Assembly: GCF_008389435.1 (NCBI RefSeq)
Contig: NZ_VUYS01000012.1
Coordinates: 1-64,000, forward strand
Length of the DNA: 64,000 nt
Direction of reading: 5' to 3'
DNA from: Candidatus Nitrosocosmicus agrestis
Lineage (GTDB): Archaea; Thermoproteota; Nitrososphaeria; Nitrososphaerales; Nitrososphaeraceae
Below the pieces are notes generated by a model, which was not told the DNA's origin, searched no databases, and saw only the letters and a program-made list of their open reading frames with translations. This document shows positions 56,095 through 64,000 of this stretch, piece by piece. The translations under genes were made by a program, and so were the position numbers. Each line of letters starts with the position of its first letter. The first letter of the stretch is position 1.

Positions 56095-57063
56095 ATGGCT
56101 GACCTAAAAGTATGGCTCGTTTTAATAATGCTTTGGGTCGTTATAGGATCTACATATATAGGTATAAAAATTTCGATTGATACTATACCTCCCTTTTTAA
56201 TGTCAGGAACCAGATATGCATTATCAGGGGGTCTTCTTTTATTGTTGAATTTTCTGATACCTTCCAAAAACTATCTCACTGAAGGGAAGTTAACTCGGGA
56301 TTATAAAATCGGAATCAGATCTAGAATTGTTCAACTATTTGGTAAGAAACAATGGAGGGAAGCATCGATTATTGGAGCCGCTTTGATATTGGGTGGTCAG
56401 GGACTGTTGACTTGGGGTGAACAATTTCTTTCATCTAGCTTTACCGCCCTGCTATTTTCTACCGTTCCTATTTGGATATTACTGCTGGGAAAGTTCTTAT
56501 ACAAAGAAAAGCTAAAGAAATTTACCATACTAGGTGTGGTATTAGGGTCGATTGGTTTTATTATTTTGATATCTCCTACCTTGTTGGCACAATTTGTAGA
56601 GATCAATTCTTCCAACACGAAGTTTGAATTTGTTGGCATACTTGCATTGATGGTGGCTACCCTTAGTTGGTCAGGGGGATCGTTATATTCTTCAAAAGCA
56701 GATCTACCAGACAACATATTTATTTCGACCGGTATGATGCTATTTGTAGGCGGACTTCTTTTACTTGTATTAAGTGTTACAACTGGCGAACTCCAGAAAT
56801 TTCACGGTGATACAATTTCTAGGAATTCATTTATTTCGTTGATTTATCTCATAACGGTAGGGTCTGCAGGTTGGGTTGGATTTTTTTGGATACTTAGATA
56901 TACTTCTGCAACGCTTGCAAATACATTTGCTTACGTTAGCCCTGTGATTGCCATAATTTTGGGATGGGTTATACTTGATGAGGTTATCACTATTCAGCTA
57001 GTAGTTGCTACTATGATAATAATGATCGGAGTTGTATTGATAGCAAATAGGGGAAAGTTTTGA
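56095..57063 (+). CDS. EamA/DMT-family exporter
   Basis: 322 residues, ten predicted TM helices in two five-helix repeats. Typical starts of both halves: 'WVVIGSTYIGIKISIDTIPP' and 'LALMVATLSWSGGSLYSSKA'; the second half ends 'FAYVSPVIAIILGWVILDEV'. A hydrophilic insert (residues ~60-85) between helices 2 and 3 is slightly long. DMT members export amino acids or metabolites; substrate unknown. Monocistronic. Confidence 0.88.
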   Translation: MADLKVWLVLIMLWVVIGSTYIGIKISIDTIPPFLMSGTRYALSGGLLLLLNFLIPSKNYLTEGKLTRDYKIGIRSRIVQLFGKKQWREASIIGAALILGGQGLLTWGEQFLSSSFTALLFSTVPIWILLLGKFLYKEKLKKFTILGVVLGSIGFIILISPTLLAQFVEINSSNTKFEFVGILALMVATLSWSGGSLYSSKADLPDNIFISTGMMLFVGGLLLLVLSVTTGELQKFHGDTISRNSFISLIYLITVGSAGWVGFFWILRYTSATLANTFAYVSPVIAIILGWVILDEVITIQLVVATMIIMIGVVLIANRGKF

Positions 57064-57599
57064 TTGTCAGACTGACTAGTTTTGTAAATATCTTTCTAAT
57101 CTTTGATCTCGAATGACAGTTGTGAGTCAAATTTAGTTAAATGTGATTATGTCTCTAAATGACCAATTGTGGAGTTATTTTCTAACTCGGATACTAGAAC
57201 AATGTCATTTATTCTAAAAATATTTCTTAGAGCATATTATCGGGATGCGTAATAACAAATTAAAAAATTCCATTCTTACTACTAAAAAAACCAAGTCTTG
57301 TCTAATACAAAGCCAAAGAGATGTCATTGTTATTGATGACTTACTGGATGAAAACAAATCAACCCAAATAAAATTACGTCAATACATTGGCTAAATTTCA
57401 AATGCCTTTGACGTTTAAATTTTATAATATCTATAATGGAGAAGATAGTTTGATGATCGCAAGACTTTGGAGTCGCATCTGTTGTTATAGGTATTAATAC
57501 TTAAGTAAATGACAAAATTTTAGAATTGAAATATACTAAGAATATGGATAGCACGATTATTTACTTGGTTTAAAGATAATGTGTATTAATAAAATGCTT
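57064..57599. other. Intergenic containing one small ORF
   Basis: Apart from the 49-codon frame at 57245-57394 nothing is seen. Confidence 0.4.
57245..57394 (+). CDS. Possible 49-residue protein
   Basis: ATG frame: MRNNKLKNSILTTKKTKS... then 'RDVIVIDDLLDENKSTQIKL'. Composition is protein-like (basic first half, acidic middle) but there is no ribosome-binding site or family. Tentative. Confidence 0.3.
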   Translation: MRNNKLKNSILTTKKTKSCLIQSQRDVIVIDDLLDENKSTQIKLRQYIG

Positions 57600-58415
57600 T
57601 TAATCTAAAAAGACTGTTCTTAAATTCTCATTTAGATTATTTAAGGTTCTCATGTCTTCTTGATTAATTTGAAAGTCAAATACCTCACTATTTTCTAAAA
57701 TTCTATTCTCGCGACTAGATTTAGGAATTACAACCAAATCATGTTGCAAATTCCAACGGATTAGTATCTGTGCAGGACTTTTGTTGTATTTTTTTGAAAT
57801 TCTAAGAACTTCATTATGATTTAGTCTTCTTCCCCTAGTCAATGGACTATAAGCTTCGACTTGAATTTTGTTATCTACACAGAACTTTAATAGATCTTTT
57901 GAGTAGTTGAAGGGATGGAATTCCACTTGATTAATTGCAGGTATAATATCGCTATCTTGTATCGTTTCTTGTAATTCATCAATGGAATAATTACTGACTC
58001 CTATGGCGTTTGCTTTTCCTTCTTTCAATAACTTTATCATGGCTTTCCATGTTTCCTTGATTTTTCCCGCAACTGGCCAGTGTATGAGATACAAATCCAC
58101 ATAGGTAAGTCCAAGTCGTTTTAGGCTGGAATCAATAGCATTAAGAGTAGAATCATATCCCTGATCGGTGTTCCAGACCTTTGTTGTTATGAATATGTCT
58201 TCCCTTTTTGAAGAATTATCCTTTAATGCTTTGCCAACATCAACTTCATTACCATATATCTTGGCAGTATCAATGTGTTTATATCCGACCTCTAAAGCAT
58301 ACCTAACTGCTCTGACTGTTGGTATGCCCGGGGGAATTTGATAAACTCCTAGTCCGATTCTTGGGATTTGAACTCCATTATTTAATTTCGTAGTAGAGTT
58401 GAGCGAAAAAGACAT
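57600..58415 (-). CDS. Aldo-keto reductase
   Basis: 271 residues, the usual size for bacterial/archaeal AKR5-type enzymes. Catalytic tetrad visible: Asp49 and Tyr54 in 'HIDTAKIYGNE', Lys79 in 'FITTKVWN', His112 in 'DLYLIHWPV'. NADPH-binding segment 'VVIPKSSRENRILEN' near the C-terminus. Reduces aldehydes or ketones in the cytoplasm. Ends 'LNENLRTVFLD'. Monocistronic. Confidence 0.93.
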   Translation of the reverse strand: MSFSLNSTTKLNNGVQIPRIGLGVYQIPPGIPTVRAVRYALEVGYKHIDTAKIYGNEVDVGKALKDNSSKREDIFITTKVWNTDQGYDSTLNAIDSSLKRLGLTYVDLYLIHWPVAGKIKETWKAMIKLLKEGKANAIGVSNYSIDELQETIQDSDIIPAINQVEFHPFNYSKDLLKFCVDNKIQVEAYSPLTRGRRLNHNEVLRISKKYNKSPAQILIRWNLQHDLVVIPKSSRENRILENSEVFDFQINQEDMRTLNNLNENLRTVFLD

Positions 58416-58860
58416 CTATACGAAAGAAATTATCATTAATAGACTTAACCCTATCTATGATAATCGTTGCTTAAAAGACATCAAAAAATTTATTTTTAAG
58501 TTGTAGATTTGAAACCTAAGATCCTTATTGCATTTTGAAAATGCATTTGCGAATGTACTTAAATGTCTTAACCTGTGTGTCTATTTGCTGCTTCTACTGC
58601 TTTGAGGATTAATTCATTGAGCGATTATTCTATGTGACTGAATTCTGTATCTTTTTTGAATACATTAGTGAACTTTTTCTTGCTGCTGAACTGTAATAGA
58701 AGACTAGGGCAGTAATAGTTTTAATGAATATATGTCTATATACTATATATAGGAATAATGACTCAGGTTATTTTTCTAAAGTTTTATCTTTGAAAGGACT
58801 GTCTTATTCAGCAAAAATTAATTGACCGATAAAATAGATTGCATCAAAGGTAAGAATAGA
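58416..58860. other. Intergenic / upstream region of the M32 gene
   Basis: No gene. A TTG at 58822 keeps the downstream frame open (MTDKIDCIKGKNR), so that the M32 protein could be 13 residues longer. Confidence 0.4.
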
Positions 58861-60357
58861 ATGAGATCCGAGAATCCCCTAATGAATCAAGTCCTTGATG
58901 CTTACAAGCCACTATGGTCTTTAAAACATGCCATCTCTTTAATGAGTTGGGACTTTGAGACATATATGCCCAGACAAGGAACTGAGGATAGGGGCGTAGC
59001 CGATTCACAACTGCAAATGTTACATAAAGATCTTTTACTAGACAAAGATTTTGTCAGTCTTGTTGAATCGGCAAAAAATCTAGAAAATCTCGGTGACACT
59101 GAGAAAGGTGTAGTGCGAGTACTAGACAGGGAAATTGTAAGACAGATTAAAATACCAAAGGAGTTGACAGAGGCAGAATCTCTTGCTAGAATAAGGGGAA
59201 ATATGGCTTGGAGGGAAGCTAGATCTAAATCTGATTTTAAGATGTTTGAGCCCTATCTTGAAAATATGGTGGAGATAAAAAAACAGATCGCTGCCAAGAA
59301 GGGATATGAAAAACATCCTTATGATGCGCTTTTAGATGTTTTTGAAGAGCAACTAACTGTAGCCGATATGGATAGAGTTTTTGGGACATTAACACCGCGT
59401 ATTCAACAGATTCTAAAAAAACTCCGAGATTCAAACAGTCCATTTTGCCAAGAGAGTAATCTTACTACAATAAAATATGATATTGAAAAAGTGGATAAAC
59501 TTAATCAAGACATTTTAAAACTTTTACAATACGACATGAAGCGATTCCGATTGGATATTTCTACTCATCCTTTTACAGAGACCATGGGTCTTAATGATGT
59601 CCGGATTACTACTAGGTATGAAGGTTCAGACTTCAAAAGGTCGATTTTTAGCACTATTCATGAAGGTGGACATGCACTGTACAATTTACAATGCGACCAA
59701 TCTTTGTCTCATACTCCTATTGAAGGTGGAACTTCACTTGGTCTTCATGAATCTCAATCAAGATTTTGGGAAAATATTGTAGGTAGAAGCATACAATTTG
59801 TTCACTTGATAGCGCCTTTGATTAGAGATTACGTTGATCATACAAAACAGGCAACGGATGAAGATTTGTTCTTTTATTTTAATAACGTTAAAGCTGATTA
59901 CATACGAGTCGATGCGGATGAAGTTACATACAATTTACATATAGCAATTAGATATGAAATTGAGAAAAAAATATTCGGTAATGAGCTGAGAGTTAGGGAA
60001 ATTCCTGATTATTGGAACGATAGAATGGAAGATCTTCTTGGAATCAGACCGACAACAGATTCGCAGGGAGTTCTTCAAGACACCCATTGGAGTAGTGGTC
60101 TATTCGGTTATTTTCCAACCTATACGTTAGGAAACTTAGTTTCGGCTATCATTGCTTCCAAAATGCATAAGGACCTGTCAGAATACGAACAAGATATCCA
60201 GAAAGGAAATTTTGATCCGATTAGAAATTGGTTGAGGTTAAATATACATCAGTATGGTTCTACATACGCTCCAAAAGATCTTCTCGCAAAAAACTTTGGA
60301 GAATGTTACAACCCGGATTACTTTATTACCTATATAGAGAATAAATACTGTGTTTGA
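58861..60357 (+). CDS. M32 carboxypeptidase (Taq type)
   Basis: About 498 residues, the family norm. Zinc motif HExxH as 'IHEGGHALYN' near 281 (from 58822), with the downstream Glu in 'LGLHESQSRFWENIVGR'. Other family marks: 'LMSWDFETYMPRQGTEDRG', 'TTRYEGSDFKRSIFSTIHE', 'WSSGLFGYFPTYTLGNLVSA'. Cytoplasmic zinc metallopeptidase removing C-terminal residues. I prefer ATG 58861 (MRSENPLMNQVLDAYKPLWS), where family similarity begins. Confidence 0.93.
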   Translation: MRSENPLMNQVLDAYKPLWSLKHAISLMSWDFETYMPRQGTEDRGVADSQLQMLHKDLLLDKDFVSLVESAKNLENLGDTEKGVVRVLDREIVRQIKIPKELTEAESLARIRGNMAWREARSKSDFKMFEPYLENMVEIKKQIAAKKGYEKHPYDALLDVFEEQLTVADMDRVFGTLTPRIQQILKKLRDSNSPFCQESNLTTIKYDIEKVDKLNQDILKLLQYDMKRFRLDISTHPFTETMGLNDVRITTRYEGSDFKRSIFSTIHEGGHALYNLQCDQSLSHTPIEGGTSLGLHESQSRFWENIVGRSIQFVHLIAPLIRDYVDHTKQATDEDLFFYFNNVKADYIRVDADEVTYNLHIAIRYEIEKKIFGNELRVREIPDYWNDRMEDLLGIRPTTDSQGVLQDTHWSSGLFGYFPTYTLGNLVSAIIASKMHKDLSEYEQDIQKGNFDPIRNWLRLNIHQYGSTYAPKDLLAKNFGECYNPDYFITYIENKYCV

Positions 60358-60503
60358 ATCCTGACTATTTGTTTGGCACTTGATAATGTCAATCAATTAT
60401 TGCTGAGTTTTTTTAGCTTCTAGCATGATGCGACTCAAAATAATTAAAAAGAATTACGATAAGACTATCTAGTTAGTGTTTCTTTAAACAGCATGTGAGA
60501 TGA

Positions 60504-61200
60504 CTAGGCTGGATAATGTCCATAGTTAGCCCCTGTGACTTCCTCCACTACTATGTAAACAATGGCAGAAGGCTTGTAATTTCCAGATATGGTACTCAGA
60601 AACAGTGATCTCCCAATAAATGGAACGGATGCGGAGAGAAATGGTGGTGGATTGATTCCATGTTCCGGAATAATTCTGGATGGCGCACTTAAGATACTAG
60701 CATCTCCTGCTTCAAACTTGTCTTTTTAAGTGACATTAACGGTGGGATTACTTTTCTGTGACCAAATTCTGATGATGCGAAAATTATTTGCTGGAAATCA
60801 GTATACTATTCAATAACTAACCTCTAGATTAAAGTAAATGATAGAATACCTTCAAGAGTGGAACTATCATCTCGGTAAGGAAAAATGATTATTGTTTGTT
60901 TGTGCCTATCTTGTTTTGAGAATTCCTGAACTAGTTGTTTTGGTGCCTCATTGACAAGTGGATTGCTGATCTCTTATGGATAAAAAGATGATATATTCTA
61001 TATCTTTTGATTCTGGGTCAAAGAATAAGTTGTATTATTAGATGTCACATTGATTGGATGTCCTAAAACTTTTACTTGATTGATCTCTTTGTATATACCA
61101 CATAACCATAAAGAGAGCGCCATTTAAATTATTGATATGACAAACAAATTATTTTCTTTTCCTTCAGATGAGCTTTAATGAATACACATATGGTACATGG
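60504..61200 (-). pseudogene. Decayed secreted-protein gene, unknown family
   Basis: Minus-strand fragments in order: 'LWLCGIYKEINQVKVLGHPI' with NVTSNNTTYSLTQN, then 'NPLVNEAPKQLVQEFSKQDR' and 'IIIFPYRDDSSTLEGILSFT' with two stops, a shift, then 'NPTVNVT', stop, 'KDKFEAGDASILSAPSRIIP', 'EHGINPPPFLSASVPFIGRS', ending 'ANYGHYPA' at TAG 60504. At least three stops and one or two indels. N-x-T sequons fit an exported protein. No family recognised. Confidence 0.7.
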
Positions 61201-61422
61201 TAATTATCCTCATAGATCTGACGTCATGTTTAAACCCTCTTTCATTTTTTTTGATATTGTAATTAAGCAACTGTATTAGGTTTATTGAAGTAATCTATCT
61301 AAATATTTGACAATTAACTTGTTGGAGGGTTCTCACTTTTGATCATTTATTGTTATAATTAAATATTTTCGATTGTACTATCATATTTAGTTTTATTATT
61401 TTGTTGAATACTTTTAATCACA

Positions 61423-61533
61423 ATGTATGAGAAACATACCGTGAAATGCAAATCCTGTGGTCAGTTATTTATTTCAAAGGAGGATGAAACTGTTTGGAAC
61501 ACCTGTTCCAAGAAATTGGAGAATATAAAGTAG
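61423..61533 (+). CDS. 36-residue zinc-knuckle protein
   Basis: ATG frame: MYEKHTVKCKSCGQLFISKE, then DETVWNTCSKKLENIK. C-x2-C and a later C (with His5 or another partner) resemble half a zinc ribbon. Its size and composition fit the many tiny zinc proteins of this group. Confidence 0.5.
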   Translation: MYEKHTVKCKSCGQLFISKEDETVWNTCSKKLENIK

Positions 61534-61649
61534 GTCATAATAATATAAACCCAAACTTGGCCTGGGATCTTACATTAAAGATTGTTAGACCTTGATTAAA
61601 TAGTAATCGATGTCTAACTTTTTTAAATAGATTTGCTATAGGTATTCAG

Positions 61650-62525
61650 TTGTCCCAATATGTGGTCTTTGAATTCATCCTCATTTGCTCTTTCTTATTG
61701 CTTGTAGCTTTTACATTTGATATATCTCTGGTTGAATCATCTCCCACGGGAACACGTCCACATTATGTCTTCGACCATGCTGGTGTTATCAATGATAAAT
61801 ACGAGAATTTAATGGATACCTTTCTTCGACAATTAGATGATTCAACAACTGCTGAAGTTATTGTTTATACTATTCCCGGTTTTATAGGACACGGTATCAA
61901 GAAAGATGGACAAGAAATCCAAGATAGGGATACACTTTCAAATTACATATTCAATGAGTTGTACCTCGATGACATAAAGGGAATTGGTAAGACTGGTAAG
62001 GACAACGGAGTATTAGTATTATTTTCTTCAAAGCCTGACACTTCTGGAGGATCCATGAGAATTGAAGTTGGGAGAGGACTTGAGGGTAACATTACAGATG
62101 GTATAGCCGGAGAAATATTAGATACTTATTTGGTACCTGCCAGAGAGGTCTATGTCAAAAATGGAAATATTACTTTACTCGATCAAGGTATTTTAAACAC
62201 TGTAATTTCATTAGGACAATACATCGGATATTCCAATAGTGATCCAATCTACAAACTAACGCCACAAACACAACAACAGTCTCCACTAGACTATTTGGGG
62301 ATAATTATAATGGTGATAGTTTTCTTGGCGGTTTTTTCACTAATTCTTCGTAGGAGGGGTGGTAGAAATTGGAGAAGATGGGGAGGTTACGGTGGTATGG
62401 GCTGGTACGGTGGTACTGGTGGCGGGTTAGGGTCTGGATGGGGCAGTGGAGGCACTGGTGGCGGTTTTGGAAGCGGAGGCACTGGCGGAGGTGGATACTC
62501 TAGTGGTGGAGGTGCCGGACGATAA
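61650..62525 (+). CDS. TPM-domain (TLP18.3/Psb32/MOLO-1) membrane protein with Gly-rich tail
   Basis: 291 residues from TTG. Signal peptide ~8-30; TPM domain ~38-195 ('YVFDHAGVINDKYENLMDTF', 'EVIVYTIPGFIG', 'GIGKTGKDNGVLVLFSSKPD', 'RIEVGRGLEGNITDGIAGEI'); TM helix ~215-232; then a Gly/Trp/Ser-rich tail (~240-291). Classic companions of LemA, which follows after 45 bp. The pair is widespread; proposed roles are in membrane-protein quality control. An ATG is absent near the signal peptide, so TTG is the best start. Confidence 0.88.
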   Translation: MSQYVVFEFILICSFLLLVAFTFDISLVESSPTGTRPHYVFDHAGVINDKYENLMDTFLRQLDDSTTAEVIVYTIPGFIGHGIKKDGQEIQDRDTLSNYIFNELYLDDIKGIGKTGKDNGVLVLFSSKPDTSGGSMRIEVGRGLEGNITDGIAGEILDTYLVPAREVYVKNGNITLLDQGILNTVISLGQYIGYSNSDPIYKLTPQTQQQSPLDYLGIIIMVIVFLAVFSLILRRRGGRNWRRWGGYGGMGWYGGTGGGLGSGWGSGGTGGGFGSGGTGGGGYSSGGGAGR

Positions 62526-62570
62526 CATTTATTTATAACCTAATTCTGATTTTTTTAGAAGCTGAATAAA

Positions 62571-63185
62571 GTGGTAAACAAAAGAGTAGCTATCCCATTA
62601 GGTATAGTGATTGTTATTGCTATTATTGTTATAATACTGTTTGTTACTTATTTTTCTGGATTTAATTCGGCTCAAGCAAAAAATGAAAACGTAAAGAAGT
62701 TGGCTGCAGATACTGATACTCAATTACAAAGACGATACGACTTGATTCCCAACTTGGTCCAGTCTGTAAAGGGATACATGCAATTTGAGAATCAAACACT
62801 CGCTGAAATAACCAGTTTGAGAACCCAGTGGATGGCGACACCAAGCACCGATATTTCTCAAAAAAATCAATTAAGTAATTTAATCGAGGGGGTTCTGGGT
62901 AAAATTGTTTTAACCTATGAAGCATACCCTTCACTAAAGTCAGATAACGTCGTGACTAGATTGATGGACGAATTGGCAGGGACAGAGAATAGAATTACGG
63001 TTGCTAGGACCTATTACAATGATGGAGTTAGAGATTATAACACTTTTCTGAAAGTTTTCCCAAATGTTATATTCAATAATGATGGACTAATAGGACTCAA
63101 ACCATGGGGATTTGCAGAACTGCCTCAATTTCAGGCAGATCAATTAGTTAGAATAAGTGTTCCACAAGTGAATTTGACGTTGTAA
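62571..63185 (+). CDS. lemA: LemA-family protein
   Basis: 204 residues from GTG. One N-terminal TM helix (~7-30), then the LemA helical bundle: 'RRYDLIPNLVQSVKGYMQFE', 'LTYEAYPSLKSDNVVTRLMD', 'ELAGTENRITVARTYYNDGV', 'RDYNTFLKVFPNVIF'. These are the strongest LemA signatures (RRxDLIPNLV, Y-P-x-L-K, ENRI, YN). Second gene of the TPM-LemA operon; function poorly defined. The symbol is used as family name. Confidence 0.93.
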   Translation: MVNKRVAIPLGIVIVIAIIVIILFVTYFSGFNSAQAKNENVKKLAADTDTQLQRRYDLIPNLVQSVKGYMQFENQTLAEITSLRTQWMATPSTDISQKNQLSNLIEGVLGKIVLTYEAYPSLKSDNVVTRLMDELAGTENRITVARTYYNDGVRDYNTFLKVFPNVIFNNDGLIGLKPWGFAELPQFQADQLVRISVPQVNLTL

Positions 63186-63541
63186 GAGTTGTACTTAGAA
63201 CGGGCAAGTTCATAAAACAATAATTTTGATTTCCCAAACACTTAGTGATATGGAGACAAAATTATTGATTGCTTTACAATACAAAACAAGTGATATTCTT
63301 TTGAATGGCTCGATATCTAATTTTCTCTTTTTATCCTTCTTTTTGTAAAAAAAAATAAACCATATTGGAAATAATATGCTATATCAATGATGTTACTTGG
63401 GATCGAACTGGACTATCTCTTCAAAAAAATGAATATTTTGGCCAATATAAATTGATTTTCCTACTATCAAATATTGTCGGTTATTTTTCACATTGTGCTG
63501 AGAAGTCAACGTCAACAAATTAAATATGTCAAAATGGTACT

Positions 63542-64000
63542 TCACCAATCGGGAGTAGTATTACTAATCTTGCTGTTAATGGCCTTGACAAACAATTCTA
63601 TTGAAGCGGGTTTTCCAAAAATATCTTTGGTGTCTATTTCAGGATAAATACTCATAACTTCTTCTGATGCATCCAGGCCAGTCGCAAAAATTGCCTTTAA
63701 AGATAGGTTTAAAATTTTCAATATTATTTACAGGTTCATCCCATTTATCTCTGGCATTGTTATATCAATAATCACCAGTCGATACTAATGTACAAATTTG
63801 GGATTAACCAAGTGTAAAAGGGCCTTTCTAGAATCTGAGAATGTTTTGATATTATCATAGCCTTCTGATTTTAACAATAAGAGATATGACTCTAAAACGT
63901 CTTTGTCATCCTCTCCTAAAATAATTGGAACATTTGATAAAGTATCTTTATAGTGTAAATCAGTATTCTTAACGTTGCTATCCGTTATGTCTACTGCAAT
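63542..64000 (-). pseudogene. Response-regulator receiver pseudogene, runs off the window
   Basis: One minus-strand frame: 'SNVPIILGEDDKDVLESYLL' (acidic pair), 'FSDSRKALLHLVNPKFVH', TAG, 'YRLVIIDITMPEINGMNL' (phospho-acceptor Asp), TAA, 'IILKILNLSLKAIFATGLDA' (Thr), 'DIFGKPASIELFVKAIN' (Lys), to TGA at 63542. Two premature stops; all receiver landmarks in order. The N-terminus continues past 64000. Confidence 0.88.

Overview
The window reads as chromosomal DNA of an AT-rich archaeon, most likely an ammonia-oxidising Nitrososphaerota of the Nitrosocosmicus type. No rRNA, tRNA or amo gene is present, so this rests on gene style: many small secreted proteins with short signal peptides, a cupredoxin, a two-domain KaiC-like ATPase, one-TM histidine kinases, small zinc-ribbon proteins, frequent TTG/GTG starts, and TATA-like boxes placed close to start codons. 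Genes lie in short groups separated by long AT-rich gaps, and much of the accessory sequence is decaying.

Layout. 1-10.5 kb: Hsp20 tail, secreted esterase, macro-domain protein and small zinc-finger proteins. 11.3-14.6 kb: a signalling block with a histidine kinase, a two-domain KaiC-like ATPase and a small partner. 15.6-19.1 kb: secreted proteins including a type I copper protein. 19.3-20.0 kb: a dead IS6-like element. 20.4-33.5 kb: a copper/thiol-redox cluster with two sialidase-like propellers carrying CxCC motifs, a CPTC membrane protein, a TlpA-CcdA fusion, CopD, a CopC-YtkA gene broken by one frameshift, paired secreted paralogues, and a winged-helix regulator broken by an amber codon. 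33.8-43.1 kb: a secreted chelatase-like protein, another winged-helix regulator, and more IS6 sequence (one full element, one solo end).

43.1-55.9 kb looks like a decaying integrated element. It carries a tyrosine recombinase, a GHKL ATPase plus STAS-like DUF4325 pair, two ribbon-helix-helix proteins, a response regulator, and at least eight broken genes recognisable only by reading across stops and frameshifts. Between the intact genes at 51.0 and 53.4 kb is a gene-free stretch with five related stem-loop elements (A-E, 51073-52572): 8-21 bp stems that differ in sequence yet still pair, 35-37 nt loops in four of them, a second small hairpin, and a conserved AT-rich tail. This is the best candidate for an undescribed system. 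A terminator-like three-arm switch (43118-43191) and a 24 bp GC-rich perfect palindrome (48849-48872) lie in the same region.

56-64 kb returns to ordinary genes: an EamA exporter, an aldo-keto reductase, an M32 carboxypeptidase, a TPM + LemA pair, a decayed secreted-protein gene, and a response-regulator pseudogene running off the right edge. Family calls come from motifs read by eye; no database search was possible.
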